Below, piece by piece: positions 1 to 7,294 of a stretch of 24,962 nt of DNA. Where the stretch lies: positions 1 to 24,962 of the forward strand of contig DATIOF010000095.1 of assembly GCA_035473395.1 (NCBI GenBank), given 5' to 3'. The notes under the pieces are model-generated. The model was not told the DNA's origin and did not search any database. It saw nothing but the letters and a program-made list of their open reading frames with translations. The translations under genes were made by a program, and so were the position numbers. This DNA is from AC-32 sp035473395 (GTDB taxonomy: Bacteria; Actinomycetota; Thermoleophilia; Gaiellales; Gaiellaceae). Numbering within the stretch: the stretch's first letter is position 1; each line of letters opens with the position of its first letter.

Positions 1-66
1 AGGCCGCGAGGCGCGCAACTCCTTCGCGATGCGACCGGAATCTCCGACGAGCTCAAGCGGCGACAC
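1..66 (-). CDS. 5' end of an unidentified gene (partial)
   Basis: Twenty-two codons run off the left edge. The GTG start at 64-66 lies inside the 3' end of the sigma-factor gene, in another frame. An AAGGAGG Shine-Dalgarno sequence sits 9 nt upstream of this GTG, which is the main support. The reading is MSPLELVGDSGRIAKELRAS and onward, a plausible protein start. Overlap with the preceding stop suggests translational coupling and membership of the same operon. Too little is visible to assign a family. By position it could be a partner of the upstream sigma factor, but that is only inference. Confidence 0.5.
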   Translation of the reverse strand, partial: MSPLELVGDSGRIAKELRASRP

Positions 67-577
67 CGGCGCTCACCTCCTTCTCCAGCTTCTGCAGGGC
101 ACGGCTCAGGCGGGTCGAGCACGCCGTCGTGCTGATTCCGAGCACCCGCGCCGCGGCTTCGCCCTCGAGCTCGAGCACCACGCGCAGCGCAACCACCTCG
201 CGCTCCGCCGCCGAGAGCCGCGCGAGGGCAGCCTCGAGCTCCGGGGACAGCCCTTCCCCGAAGACCTGCTGCGCGTCGCCCGGCTCGGTGGCGGCGTAGC
301 GTCCCTCGCGCCTGCGGCGGCGCGCCTCGGCGCGAAAGTGGTCGAGCGCGGTCGACCGCGCGAGCTGGCAGAGCCACGTACGGGGGCCGGCACGCCGGGG
401 ATCGAACCGGTGCCAGCGCTCGAGCGCCCGCGCGAACGTCTCGGCGGTCAGCTCCTCGGCGGTTGCTCGGTCTCCGGTCAGGTACACGAGATAGCCATGG
501 ACGTCGTCGAGGTGGCGCTCGGCCGCCTCCGCGAATTCCGTCTTCACGGCGTCTATACGCCGCCGACCGGCGCGCAC
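53..577 (-). CDS. ECF-type (sigma-70 family) RNA polymerase sigma factor
   Basis: A 174-residue protein with the two-domain layout of ECF sigma factors, which redirect RNA polymerase to a small regulon. Region 2 is at about residues 17-85, with the ATAEELTAETFARALERW core-binding helix. Region 4 is at about 113-165, with LSAAEREVVALRVVLELEG followed by the helix-turn-helix ARVLGISTTACSTRLSRAL. The GTG start at 575-577 lies just after the stop of the membrane-protein gene. A second in-frame GTG ten codons on (MKTEFAEAAERH) is an equally credible start, and neither has a good Shine-Dalgarno. It is the third gene of a sigma/membrane protein/sigma cassette. Family is certain; target promoters are unknown. 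Confidence 0.85.
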   Translation of the reverse strand: MRAGRRRIDAVKTEFAEAAERHLDDVHGYLVYLTGDRATAEELTAETFARALERWHRFDPRRAGPRTWLCQLARSTALDHFRAEARRRRREGRYAATEPGDAQQVFGEGLSPELEAALARLSAAEREVVALRVVLELEGEAAARVLGISTTACSTRLSRALQKLEKEVSAGVAA

Positions 578-578
578 G

Positions 579-1754
579 TCACGCCGGGCGCAACGATCGC
601 GCTGCTGTGAGTAACGCGTCCCTGGAAACGCCCGTCTCGATGGTCACGTAGACGCCGTCGACAACGAGGTTGCCCGTCCAGAGCGGCGTCGTCTTGTTGT
701 CGCTGCCGCTCGACTCTCCCTCGGAGACACGGACGAACCCGCGCGGGATCCCCTTCCACTCGGACCGGTCGGGCGGACGCTTCAACTCCGAGATCCGCAG
801 GGACTGCGAGCCGGTCTCAGAGCCGTAGACGACGTCGAACCCGTGCGCCGAGCGTCCGCTGCTCGACTCCATGAACGGAGACACCGATGTCTGGGGAAGA
901 CCGGCAACCGTCGGTCCGGCCGTCAGCCATGGCTTCCCCGTCCCGCCGGGAAGGACCGGGCCGCTGGATGCCGAGCCGGACGACGTCGTAACGCCGTTGA
1001 GCAGGTTGGGGACGTTCGTCCGGCGAGTGAAGTCCGCAGGGTCGTAGGCCTCCAGCCGCGCCAGCAGCACGCGAATCTCGAGGTACCGGCCGGGAGCGGA
1101 CTCGTAGCGGAAGGCGAGCGGGCTGTAGGTCCGGCGGTCGATCGCGACCAGGCTGCCGGCGCGGCTGGCCTCCGACGGCGGGAATCGGAGCCAGTAGACG
1201 GGCCGCCCGTACAGACGATCCTCGCGCTCCACCTTTGCGGACCCGTTCTCGAGCGCCTCGCGGTAGCCCGTCCAGAGCGCCGCGTAGGCGGGGTCAATAG
1301 GGCCGACCGTGGCGTGGCTCCCCTTCAGGTCGTCAGGGACGATGAACTCGCCGAGCGGCCGGCCGTTCAGCCGCAGGATCATGTGCGAATGCTTGAAGTC
1401 GTGATCGCTCCAGCTCTCCATCTCGTACTGCGGGACGATCGTCCGGGTCCCGTTGAGCTCGACGAGCTCGGCGCCGACCGGCTGGCGCACGACGAGGTGC
1501 AGGACCGGCCCGTCGCCGAGCGCCGCCAGAGCCTTGCCGAGCACGCCGTGCGGCCGGCCGCCCCCGCCCGGCCAAAGCAGCACCGCGATGAGCACGACGG
1601 CGGCGACCGCCAGCGCTCCGCCCGCACGAGTGGCGAACCAGCGGGCTTGCGTCGGCCGCGGTCGGGCCTGAGTCTCGGCGACCGCGTCCGCGATCGCCAG
1701 GAGCTCGGGCTCGTCATGAAGCAGCTCGACGACTTCCTCGTCACGAATGGTCAC
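579..1754 (-). CDS. Single-pass membrane protein, putative anti-sigma factor
   Basis: A 391-residue protein with a short acidic cytoplasmic N-terminus (about 1-38, containing EEVVELLHDEPELLAIADAV), one membrane helix at about 42-62, and a roughly 325-residue extracytoplasmic part. No zinc-binding HXXXCXXC anti-sigma motif is visible. A Ser/Gly-rich linker lies at about residues 260-275. The GTG start overlaps the stop of the upstream sigma gene by four bases (GTGA), and its own stop is two bases from the next sigma gene. By position and topology it is probably the membrane-bound anti-sigma or sensor for one or both sigma factors. I recognise no catalytic domain. The anti-sigma role is inference from context. 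Confidence 0.6.
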   Translation of the reverse strand: MTIRDEEVVELLHDEPELLAIADAVAETQARPRPTQARWFATRAGGALAVAAVVLIAVLLWPGGGGRPHGVLGKALAALGDGPVLHLVVRQPVGAELVELNGTRTIVPQYEMESWSDHDFKHSHMILRLNGRPLGEFIVPDDLKGSHATVGPIDPAYAALWTGYREALENGSAKVEREDRLYGRPVYWLRFPPSEASRAGSLVAIDRRTYSPLAFRYESAPGRYLEIRVLLARLEAYDPADFTRRTNVPNLLNGVTTSSGSASSGPVLPGGTGKPWLTAGPTVAGLPQTSVSPFMESSSGRSAHGFDVVYGSETGSQSLRISELKRPPDRSEWKGIPRGFVRVSEGESSGSDNKTTPLWTGNLVVDGVYVTIETGVSRDALLTAARSLRPA

Positions 1755-2233
1755 GGCGTGACCCCCTTTCGTTCCAACTCTGCGCGCAGCGCCTCGAGGG
1801 CGCGGACGAAACGCATCTTGGCCGCCGCCTCCGTCACCCCGAGCGTGCGCGCGATTTCCGCGAAGCGTGCGCCGCGAAGCAGCTTCAGCACCACGACCTG
1901 CCGCTGCCCTTCGGGAAGCGCGGCCAGCGCGTCGGAGATGGCCGCGCCGAGCTCAGCGCCGTACTCGGGCTGCGTGGCGGCGACGAGCGCCTCGGGACGC
2001 GAACGCCGGCGCGCCTCGTCCGCGAATCGGCGCTTGGCGACGGTGTAGAGCCACGCAAGCGGCGGCGAGCCCGTGTCGCGTAGCGACGCCGCGGCTTCGG
2101 CGAACACCTGCTGCGTGAGGTCTTCGGCTCGATGGTGATCGTGCGTGCGTCGGCGGACATAACGGTAGATCTGGTCGTAGTGACGCCTGAATGCGTTCTC
2201 GGCGACGTGGTTCACGCCCGGTTTCTCGTCCAC
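1751..2233 (-). CDS. ECF-type (sigma-70 family) RNA polymerase sigma factor
   Basis: A 160-residue ECF sigma factor. Region 2 is at about residues 13-78 (HYDQIYRYVRRRT, then HRAEDLTQQVFAEAAASL). Region 4 is at about 105-155 (LAALPEGQRQVVVLKLLRG and the helix-turn-helix EIARTLGVTEAAAKMRFVRAL). It starts with GTG 22 bases after the opcA stop. A TACGTT box 8 nt before the start suggests its own leaderless transcript, besides read-through from the pentose phosphate operon. It is translationally coupled to the putative anti-sigma gene by a GTGA overlap. An alternative GTG start lies at codon 7. Confidence 0.87.
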   Translation of the reverse strand: MDEKPGVNHVAENAFRRHYDQIYRYVRRRTHDHHRAEDLTQQVFAEAAASLRDTGSPPLAWLYTVAKRRFADEARRRSRPEALVAATQPEYGAELGAAISDALAALPEGQRQVVVLKLLRGARFAEIARTLGVTEAAAKMRFVRALEALRAELERKGVTP

Positions 2234-2241
2234 CGAGCGGA

Positions 2242-2247
2242 AACGTA
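2242..2247 (-). promoter_or_regulatory. Putative -10 box for the sigma/anti-sigma cassette
   Basis: TACGTT on the minus strand lies 8 nt before the GTG start at 2233, in the 22-nt gap after opcA. It matches TANNNT. The spacing would place the transcription start at or near the start codon, giving a leaderless mRNA. No -35 was recognised. The same arrangement recurs at several genes in this window. Confidence 0.45.
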
Positions 2248-2255
2248 ACGAGGGG

Positions 2256-3110
2256 CTAGGTCGTGGCCCGCACCGCGTCCTCGTACACGCGGTCGCGGGA
2301 GAAGCGGTCGAGCTCGTCGCTGAGCAGGTCGGCCGGATCCGGCCGTTCGCCCGGCGGGAACGCCGCCGACTCGCCGTCGACCTTCACGCCGGCCAACCGG
2401 TCGGACGGCAGTTGCTCGAGCGCGACGTCGTGCTTGAGCCGCGAGCGCAGCCAGCCGGCGAGCAGGTTGGCCTGCGCCTCGGTCCCGGTCACCTCGATCG
2501 CCTTCACGTCCTTGATTCCCGGCCAGAGCGACGCGAGCTGGGGGCGCCAGCGGCTCGTGCGGGCCCAGGCGATGTCGGAGACGACGACCCGGTCGAAGAC
2601 CTCGCTCAGCGGTTTGTAGGGCGCCGGCAGGTCGGGCCACTCGGTCGAGTCGACGATCAGCCGGTCGACCACGTCGATCAGCTCCTCGAACGGCCGCTCG
2701 CCGAACGGGGGCACCCCACGCCAGCGCAGGAAGACGGGCAGGTCGGGCAGCAGCAGCGGCTGCACCACGCTCGCCGGCACCTCGGCGCGGGAGCCGTTGA
2801 GCCGGACGCGGATCGTCTCGACACAGACCTGCCGCCCGTTGCCGAGCGGAAACTGCATCACCTCCGCGTTCGCGTCGATCCCATCCTCGGCATCGGGATC
2901 GGGCACGAGCACGATCGTGCGCGAGGGGTGACGGTCCGCCAACCCCGTCAGCACGTCCTCGGCCGCTTCGACCCACTGGGTCGGCACCCAGGCGATGTGC
3001 GTCATCACGCTCGTCCGCTGCATCGGCTCGCCGGTGGCGGGATCGACTCGCCGCAGCGCTAGCTCGCGGTCGATCTCGGAGATGGTGCCTAGTGCCGCGG
3101 AGGGGGTCAT
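2256..3110 (-). CDS. opcA: Glucose-6-phosphate dehydrogenase assembly protein OpcA
   Basis: A 284-residue protein of the OpcA family, known in cyanobacteria and actinobacteria as an assembly/allosteric partner of glucose-6-phosphate dehydrogenase. Recognisable stretches are the N-terminal MTHIAWVP region, LLLPDLPVFLRWRGVPPFG at about residues 123-141, and the central DRLIVDSTEWPDLP block. It lies directly after zwf, the usual actinobacterial order, which supports the call. Its ATG follows a 145-nt gap that holds one copy of the structured repeat, with a weak AGGA 8 nt upstream. It is cytoplasmic and no enzymatic motif is expected. Confidence 0.9.
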   Translation of the reverse strand: MTPSAALGTISEIDRELALRRVDPATGEPMQRTSVMTHIAWVPTQWVEAAEDVLTGLADRHPSRTIVLVPDPDAEDGIDANAEVMQFPLGNGRQVCVETIRVRLNGSRAEVPASVVQPLLLPDLPVFLRWRGVPPFGERPFEELIDVVDRLIVDSTEWPDLPAPYKPLSEVFDRVVVSDIAWARTSRWRPQLASLWPGIKDVKAIEVTGTEAQANLLAGWLRSRLKHDVALEQLPSDRLAGVKVDGESAAFPPGERPDPADLLSDELDRFSRDRVYEDAVRATT

Positions 3111-3117
3111 TCCCGGA

Positions 3118-3227
3118 TTCCTGGGGGCCGGAAAGCAAGCCAGGCTAGGACGCAGGGAGCGTTCGCATCCGGAGGATACGGGCGCGACTGAGGACGACGC
3201 GTGGCGCCGCTTTGCGGTCGCCAGGGG
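3118..3227. repeat. Structured intergenic repeat, copy 1
   Basis: Fills most of the zwf-opcA gap and aligns over about 110 bases with 5790-5902. Plus-strand pairings are: outer stem 3120-3124 with 3221-3225; P2 3139-3145 with 3199-3205 (6 of 7 pairs); P3 3148-3153 with 3159-3164 (identical in both copies); P4 3165-3170 with 3174-3179. The 16 bases at 3178-3193 are identical to 5852-5867. Several stem differences between the copies are compensatory, so the fold rather than only the sequence appears conserved. No protein or known RNA family is recognised. Confidence 0.75.
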
Positions 3228-3255
3228 CCGGGCAATGGCCTCCTCCGCGGCACTC

Positions 3256-4776
3256 TCAGTGCCGTCGCCATTTCCGGCCGTCGCGGTTCATCAGCTCGTC
3301 CGAGGCTGCGGGCCCCCAGGTCCCGGCCTGGTAGTTCGGGAACGAGGGCCGGTCGCGCTTCCAGAACGCGACCATCGCATCGACCAGCGACCACTGCTCC
3401 TCGACCTCGTCCGCGCGGGTGAAGAGCGTCGCATCGCCGAGGAAGCAGTCGAGCAACAGGCGTTCGTAGGCCTCGGGGATCCCGGTGCGGAAGGTCGGCC
3501 CGTAGAGGAAGTCCATGTGCACCGCGCGCAGCATCACGCCCTGGCCCGGCACCTTGGCGAGGAACTCGAGCGAGACGCCCTCGTCCGGCTGGATATGGCA
3601 GACGAGCACGTTCGGGCGCAGGCCCTCCTCGTCGACGATCGCGAACGGCGGATGCGGTGCGCGCTTGAACTGGATCGCAATCGTCGTCTCGCGGCGCGCC
3701 AGTCGCTTGCCGGCGCGGACGTAGAAGGGCGTGTCGGCCCAACGCCAGTTGTCCACATAGAGCTTCGCGGCGACGTAGGTCTCGGTCAGCGAGTCCGGCG
3801 CGACCCCTTGCTCCTCGCGGTAGCCCGGCACCTCATCGCCCTCGACGTACCCACGTCCGTACTGCCCGCGGACGACGTGCTTCGGGCCGGGCGTGTGCAA
3901 CGCGCGCAGCACCTTGACCTTCTCGTTGCGCACCGAGTCGGCGCTGAAGTCGATCGGCGGCTCCATCGCCGTCAGCGCGACGAGCTGCAGCAGGTGATTC
4001 TGGAACACGTCGCGGATCGCGCCGGCCCGCTCGTAGAAGGCGGCGCGGCCCTCGATCCCGATCGACTCGGCGACGGTGATCTGGACGTGGTCGACGAACT
4101 GGCGGTTCCAGATCGGCTCGAAGATCCCGTTCGCAAAGCGCAGAGCCAGCAGGTTCTGGACCGTCTCCTTGCCGAGGTAGTGGTCGATCCGGAAGATCTC
4201 CTGCTCGGTGAAGTGGCGCTTGACCTCCTCGTTCAGCTCCTTCGCGGAGGCGAGGTCGTGGCCGAACGGCTTTTCGATGATCACCCGCGTCCAGCCCTCG
4301 GTCGTGCGCCGCTCGCCGATCTCGTGCAGGAGCGTCGAGATCGCGTCCGGCGGGACGGCGAGGTAGTAGACGCGGTTGCCGGCCGTGCCGCGCACGCGAT
4401 CGAGCTCGGTCAGCGCTTTCGCGATCCGGTTCTCGCCGTCCTCGTCGGCGAAGTCCGTCGAGATGTAGGACATCCCCTCGGCGAGCCAGTTCCAGACGTC
4501 CTCCTTGAACGCATCGCGGCCGAACTCCTGGACGGCCTCTTTCATCCGCTCGCGGAACTCGTCGTCGGTCTCCGGGCTGCGCGCGACGCCAACGACGGCG
4601 AACTTGTCCGGCAACAGGCGCCGGAGCGCGAGCGAATAGAGCGCGGGAAAGAGCTTGCGGCGGGTCAGGTCGCCCGAGGCACCGAAGATCACCAGCACGC
4701 ACGGGTCGGGCGTGCGGTGCAGCTGCAGCCCCTCGAGCAGCGGGTTCGCTTCGTGCTTGGGCTCCGTCGCGGTCAT
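3256..4776 (-). CDS. zwf: Glucose-6-phosphate 1-dehydrogenase
   Basis: A 506-residue cytoplasmic enzyme that oxidises glucose 6-phosphate to 6-phosphogluconolactone with NAD(P)+, the entry to the oxidative pentose phosphate pathway. The dinucleotide-binding GASGDLTRRK is at residues 32-41, EKPFG at 168-172, and the active-site signature RIDHYLGKE at 196-204. The ATG at 4774-4776 is chosen because it overlaps the gnd stop by four bases (ATGA) and gives the normal family length. A longer reading frame exists upstream but it runs inside gnd. It is coupled to gnd upstream and followed by opcA. Confidence 0.97.
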   Translation of the reverse strand: MTATEPKHEANPLLEGLQLHRTPDPCVLVIFGASGDLTRRKLFPALYSLALRRLLPDKFAVVGVARSPETDDEFRERMKEAVQEFGRDAFKEDVWNWLAEGMSYISTDFADEDGENRIAKALTELDRVRGTAGNRVYYLAVPPDAISTLLHEIGERRTTEGWTRVIIEKPFGHDLASAKELNEEVKRHFTEQEIFRIDHYLGKETVQNLLALRFANGIFEPIWNRQFVDHVQITVAESIGIEGRAAFYERAGAIRDVFQNHLLQLVALTAMEPPIDFSADSVRNEKVKVLRALHTPGPKHVVRGQYGRGYVEGDEVPGYREEQGVAPDSLTETYVAAKLYVDNWRWADTPFYVRAGKRLARRETTIAIQFKRAPHPPFAIVDEEGLRPNVLVCHIQPDEGVSLEFLAKVPGQGVMLRAVHMDFLYGPTFRTGIPEAYERLLLDCFLGDATLFTRADEVEEQWSLVDAMVAFWKRDRPSFPNYQAGTWGPAASDELMNRDGRKWRRH

Positions 4777-5762
4777 TGCTCGGGGCTCTTCTCCAGGTGG
4801 CCCCCGAAAGCCTTCCGCATCGCCGAGAGGACACGGTTGCCCCAGTCGGCCTCGCCGCGCGAGTCGAAGCGGCTGAAGAGCGACGCCGCCAGCACCGGAG
4901 CCGGCACGCCTTCCTCGACGGCGGCCTGCACCGTCCAGCGGCCCTCGCCCGAATCGCTCACGTGGCCGGCGTAGTCGTCGAGGCTGGGCGACTCGTGCAG
5001 CGCCTGCGCGCCCAGGTCGAGCAGCCACGACGCGACCACCGAGCCACGGCGCCAGAGCTCGGCGACCGCTGGGATGTCGAGCTCGTACTGGTAGTGGGAG
5101 GGATCGCGCAGCGGCGTCGTCTCCGCGTCGGTCTCCTGCGCGTGCTTGCCGATGTTCGCGTGCTTGAGCACGTTCATCCCCTCGGCGTAGGACTGCATCA
5201 GCCCGTACTCGATCCCGTTGTGGACCATCTTCACGAAGTGGCCCGCGCCGTTCGGGCCGCAGTGGAGCCAGCCCTGCTCCTCTGGGGCTGGATCGCCGCT
5301 GCGGCCGGGAGTGCGTCCGGCCGCGTCCATGCCCGGAGCGAGCGCCTCGAAGACCGGCACGAGGCGGCCGACGGCCTCGTCGTCGCCGCCGATCATCAGG
5401 CAGTAGCCGCGCTGGAGGCCCCAGACGCCGCCGCTGACGCCCACGTCGACGTAGTGGATCCCCTGCGCGCCCAGCTCCTTGGCCCGGCGCAGGTCGTCGA
5501 CGTAGTAGGAGTTGCCGCCGTCGACGATCGTGTCCCCTTGCTCGAGGTGCGGCGCGAGCTCGTTCACGACGTCGTCGACGATCCCGGCGGGCACCATCAG
5601 CCAGACCGACCTCGGCGCGTCGAGCTGCTGCACGAGCTCCTCGAGCGTGGCCGCTGTCGAGTCGACGTGCGTGTCATAGGTCTTGACGTCGTGGCCGGCC
5701 TTGCCCAGCCGGATCGTCATGTTCCCGCCCATCCGGCCGAGGCCGACCATTCCCAGTTGCAT
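4773..5762 (-). CDS. gnd: 6-phosphogluconate dehydrogenase, decarboxylating (short form)
   Basis: A 329-residue enzyme converting 6-phosphogluconate to ribulose 5-phosphate and CO2 with reduction of NAD(P)+. It is the short 6PGDH class (about 300-330 residues, YqeC/GndA-like), not the 470-residue form. The Rossmann loop GLGRMGGNM is at 7-15, DGGNS at 81-85, substrate-binding GVSGGVWG at 108-115, and the catalytic-lysine segment FVKMVHNGIEYG at 176-187. An AAGGAA Shine-Dalgarno lies about 8 nt upstream of the ATG, just below repeat copy 2. The stop overlaps the zwf start (ATGA), so the two oxidative enzymes are probably made in step. Confidence 0.95.
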   Translation of the reverse strand: MQLGMVGLGRMGGNMTIRLGKAGHDVKTYDTHVDSTAATLEELVQQLDAPRSVWLMVPAGIVDDVVNELAPHLEQGDTIVDGGNSYYVDDLRRAKELGAQGIHYVDVGVSGGVWGLQRGYCLMIGGDDEAVGRLVPVFEALAPGMDAAGRTPGRSGDPAPEEQGWLHCGPNGAGHFVKMVHNGIEYGLMQSYAEGMNVLKHANIGKHAQETDAETTPLRDPSHYQYELDIPAVAELWRRGSVVASWLLDLGAQALHESPSLDDYAGHVSDSGEGRWTVQAAVEEGVPAPVLAASLFSRFDSRGEADWGNRVLSAMRKAFGGHLEKSPEQ

Positions 5763-5789
5763 CAGTGTTCCTTCCGTCGGTTGCGGTGA

Positions 5790-5902
5790 TGCTCTGGCGA
5801 GCGAAAAGCAAGCGAGGCAAGGACGCAGGGAGCGTTCGTACTCGCCAGAGTACGGGCGCGACTGAGGTCGCCGCCTCGCGCCGCTTGGCAGCCGCCAGAG
5901 CG
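5790..5902. repeat. Structured intergenic repeat, copy 2
   Basis: Lies between pgi and gnd in the same orientation as copy 1. The outer stem GCTCTGGCG (5791-5799) pairs perfectly with 5893-5901. P2 GCGAGGC (5812-5818) pairs with 5873-5879. P3 GGACGC (5821-5826) pairs with 5832-5837 around AGGGA. P4 GTACTC (5838-5843) pairs with 5848-5853 around GCCA. Compared with copy 1, pairs 5793-5899 (T-A to C-G), 5814-5877 (G-C to C-G), 5841-5850 (C-G to T-A) and 5842-5849 (T-A to C-G) change on both sides. Function and the transcribed strand are unknown. Confidence 0.78.
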
Positions 5903-5926
5903 CGCCGCGGCCGGCGGGAGGGACAC

Positions 5927-7294
5927 TTAGATGTCCTCCAATCGGATGCGGACTATGCGGCGCCCGCGCTCTTCGAGCGAGGCGAGATCGCCGGCGGCCT
6001 GCGAGTGGATCAGCCGCCGGAAGCCGAAGTCGCGGCCCGGGATCTTCAGCTCGTCGCCGGCGTCGTCGACCACCTGGACGAAGAGCCCCGTGTTCGGCCC
6101 GCCCTTGTGCAGCTGGCCGGTCGAGTGCAGATAACGCGGGCCTAGGCCGTGCGTGACGACGCAGCCGGTGTCCTCGCGGGCGCGCTCCAGCAGCGGCTCC
6201 AGCTCGGGCTCGCGCTCGGGATCGATGAACGCCTGCACCGCGACGTAGTCGCCGGGACGCGCCTGGGCAAAGAGCTCGTCGAGCGAACCGCGCGGCTCGA
6301 CGTCCGGCTCGCCTTCGGCCAGCACCTCGTTCGTCTTGTCCTTCGCCGCCTGGACGTTCGGCTGATCGAACGGGTTGATCCCGAGGATCGAGCCGGCGAC
6401 GGCGGTCGCGAACTCCCAGCGGTAGAACTCCTGGCCGAGCTCGTACGGCGCCGGCAGCCGCACCTCCGGCGCCTGGCGGTCGGGCCCGTCCGGCGATTCC
6501 TCCGGTGCGGGAATCAGTCCCTTGCCGTCCTTGCCGGTCGACTCGGCCAGCAGCTGCTCGGCCCAGAGCCCGAAGCCGCCGGGGTTCGGGTTGATCGTCA
6601 CCTTGTCGCGGCCCTCGGCCCAGCCGTCGCCCAGCTCGAGGCCGAGCTCGAGGCCCGGGTTGCCCTCCTCGCCATGGCAGGCCTCGACCGTCTCCTCGAC
6701 GCGCTCCAGCAACCGCACCAGGTCGACGCCCATCAGCGCGGCCGGCACGAGCCCGAACACCGACAGCGCCGAGTAGCGCCCGCCGATCGTCGGCTCGCCG
6801 TCGAACGTGCCGAGGAAGCCGCGCTCCTTCGCCACCTGCTCGAGCTCCGAGCCGGGGTCGGTGATCGCCGCGAAGAACTCGCCGCGCTTGCCTGCGCGCT
6901 CCCAGAAGAACTCGAGGTGGCAGCGCGTCTCGAGCGTCGTGCCGGACTTCGAGGCGACGATGAAGAGGGTCGCGTCGAAGTCGAGCGTCTCCGCGGCGCG
7001 GCGGATCGCGGCCGGATGCGTCGTGTCGAGCACGTGGAACGACTCGGCGCCGAAGGTGCGCTTGATCACCTCCGGGGCGAGGCTCGAGCCGCCCATCCCG
7101 AGCAGGACAAAGGTGTCGATCACGCCGGGTGAGGCGAGCTCATCGACGAAGCGCTCGAGATCGTCGAGCCGGCTGCGCATCCGCATCGGCTCGTCGAGCC
7201 AGCCGAGCCACTTCGCCTCGTCGCCGCCGGTCCAGAGCGTCGGGTCGCGCTGCCAGATCCGCGCGACGAGCTCGGCGGGGGCGACCGTGCTCAC
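5927..7294 (-). CDS. pgi: Glucose-6-phosphate isomerase
   Basis: A 455-residue isomerase interconverting glucose 6-phosphate and fructose 6-phosphate, tying glycolysis to the pentose phosphate genes around it. SIS-domain motifs visible: GMGGSSLAPEV at 66-76, phosphate-binding SKSGTTLET at 115-123, GGRYSALSVFG at 171-181, EQLLAESTGKDGKG at 246-259, and a C-terminal STGQLHKGGPNTG segment. It is shorter than the 550-residue classical enzyme and resembles the PGI half of bacterial Tal-PGI fusion proteins. The GTG start overlaps the upstream hydrolase stop by four bases (GTGA), with a GAGGAG ribosome-binding site just upstream. A 164-nt gap with repeat copy 2 follows. Confidence 0.94.
   Translation of the reverse strand: MSTVAPAELVARIWQRDPTLWTGGDEAKWLGWLDEPMRMRSRLDDLERFVDELASPGVIDTFVLLGMGGSSLAPEVIKRTFGAESFHVLDTTHPAAIRRAAETLDFDATLFIVASKSGTTLETRCHLEFFWERAGKRGEFFAAITDPGSELEQVAKERGFLGTFDGEPTIGGRYSALSVFGLVPAALMGVDLVRLLERVEETVEACHGEEGNPGLELGLELGDGWAEGRDKVTINPNPGGFGLWAEQLLAESTGKDGKGLIPAPEESPDGPDRQAPEVRLPAPYELGQEFYRWEFATAVAGSILGINPFDQPNVQAAKDKTNEVLAEGEPDVEPRGSLDELFAQARPGDYVAVQAFIDPEREPELEPLLERAREDTGCVVTHGLGPRYLHSTGQLHKGGPNTGLFVQVVDDAGDELKIPGRDFGFRRLIHSQAAGDLASLEERGRRIVRIRLEDI

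Noticed and set aside
3130..3230. Possibility that the intergenic repeat encodes a small protein, since open frames cross both copies.
   Set aside because: The two copies differ by insertions or deletions that shift frame and by compensatory stem changes, which fits a folded nucleic acid rather than a peptide.
3749..3757. TTGTCCACA, a perfect high-GC DnaA box, inside zwf; another at 16253-16261.
   Set aside because: Single isolated boxes with no cluster, AT-rich region or dnaA/dnaN neighbours, so no replication origin.
2995..4974. A 659-codon open frame on the plus strand opposite opcA and zwf, and other long plus-strand frames (e.g. 843-2048, 4776-5789, 7129-9177).
   Set aside because: They are antisense to clearly recognisable enzymes, have Arg/Pro/Ala-rich composition typical of high-GC shadow frames, and match no family.
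4777..5028. N-terminal extension of zwf in the same frame.
   Set aside because: It lies wholly inside gnd, is Arg/Gly-rich, and the ATG at 4776 gives the normal G6PDH length with an ATGA overlap.
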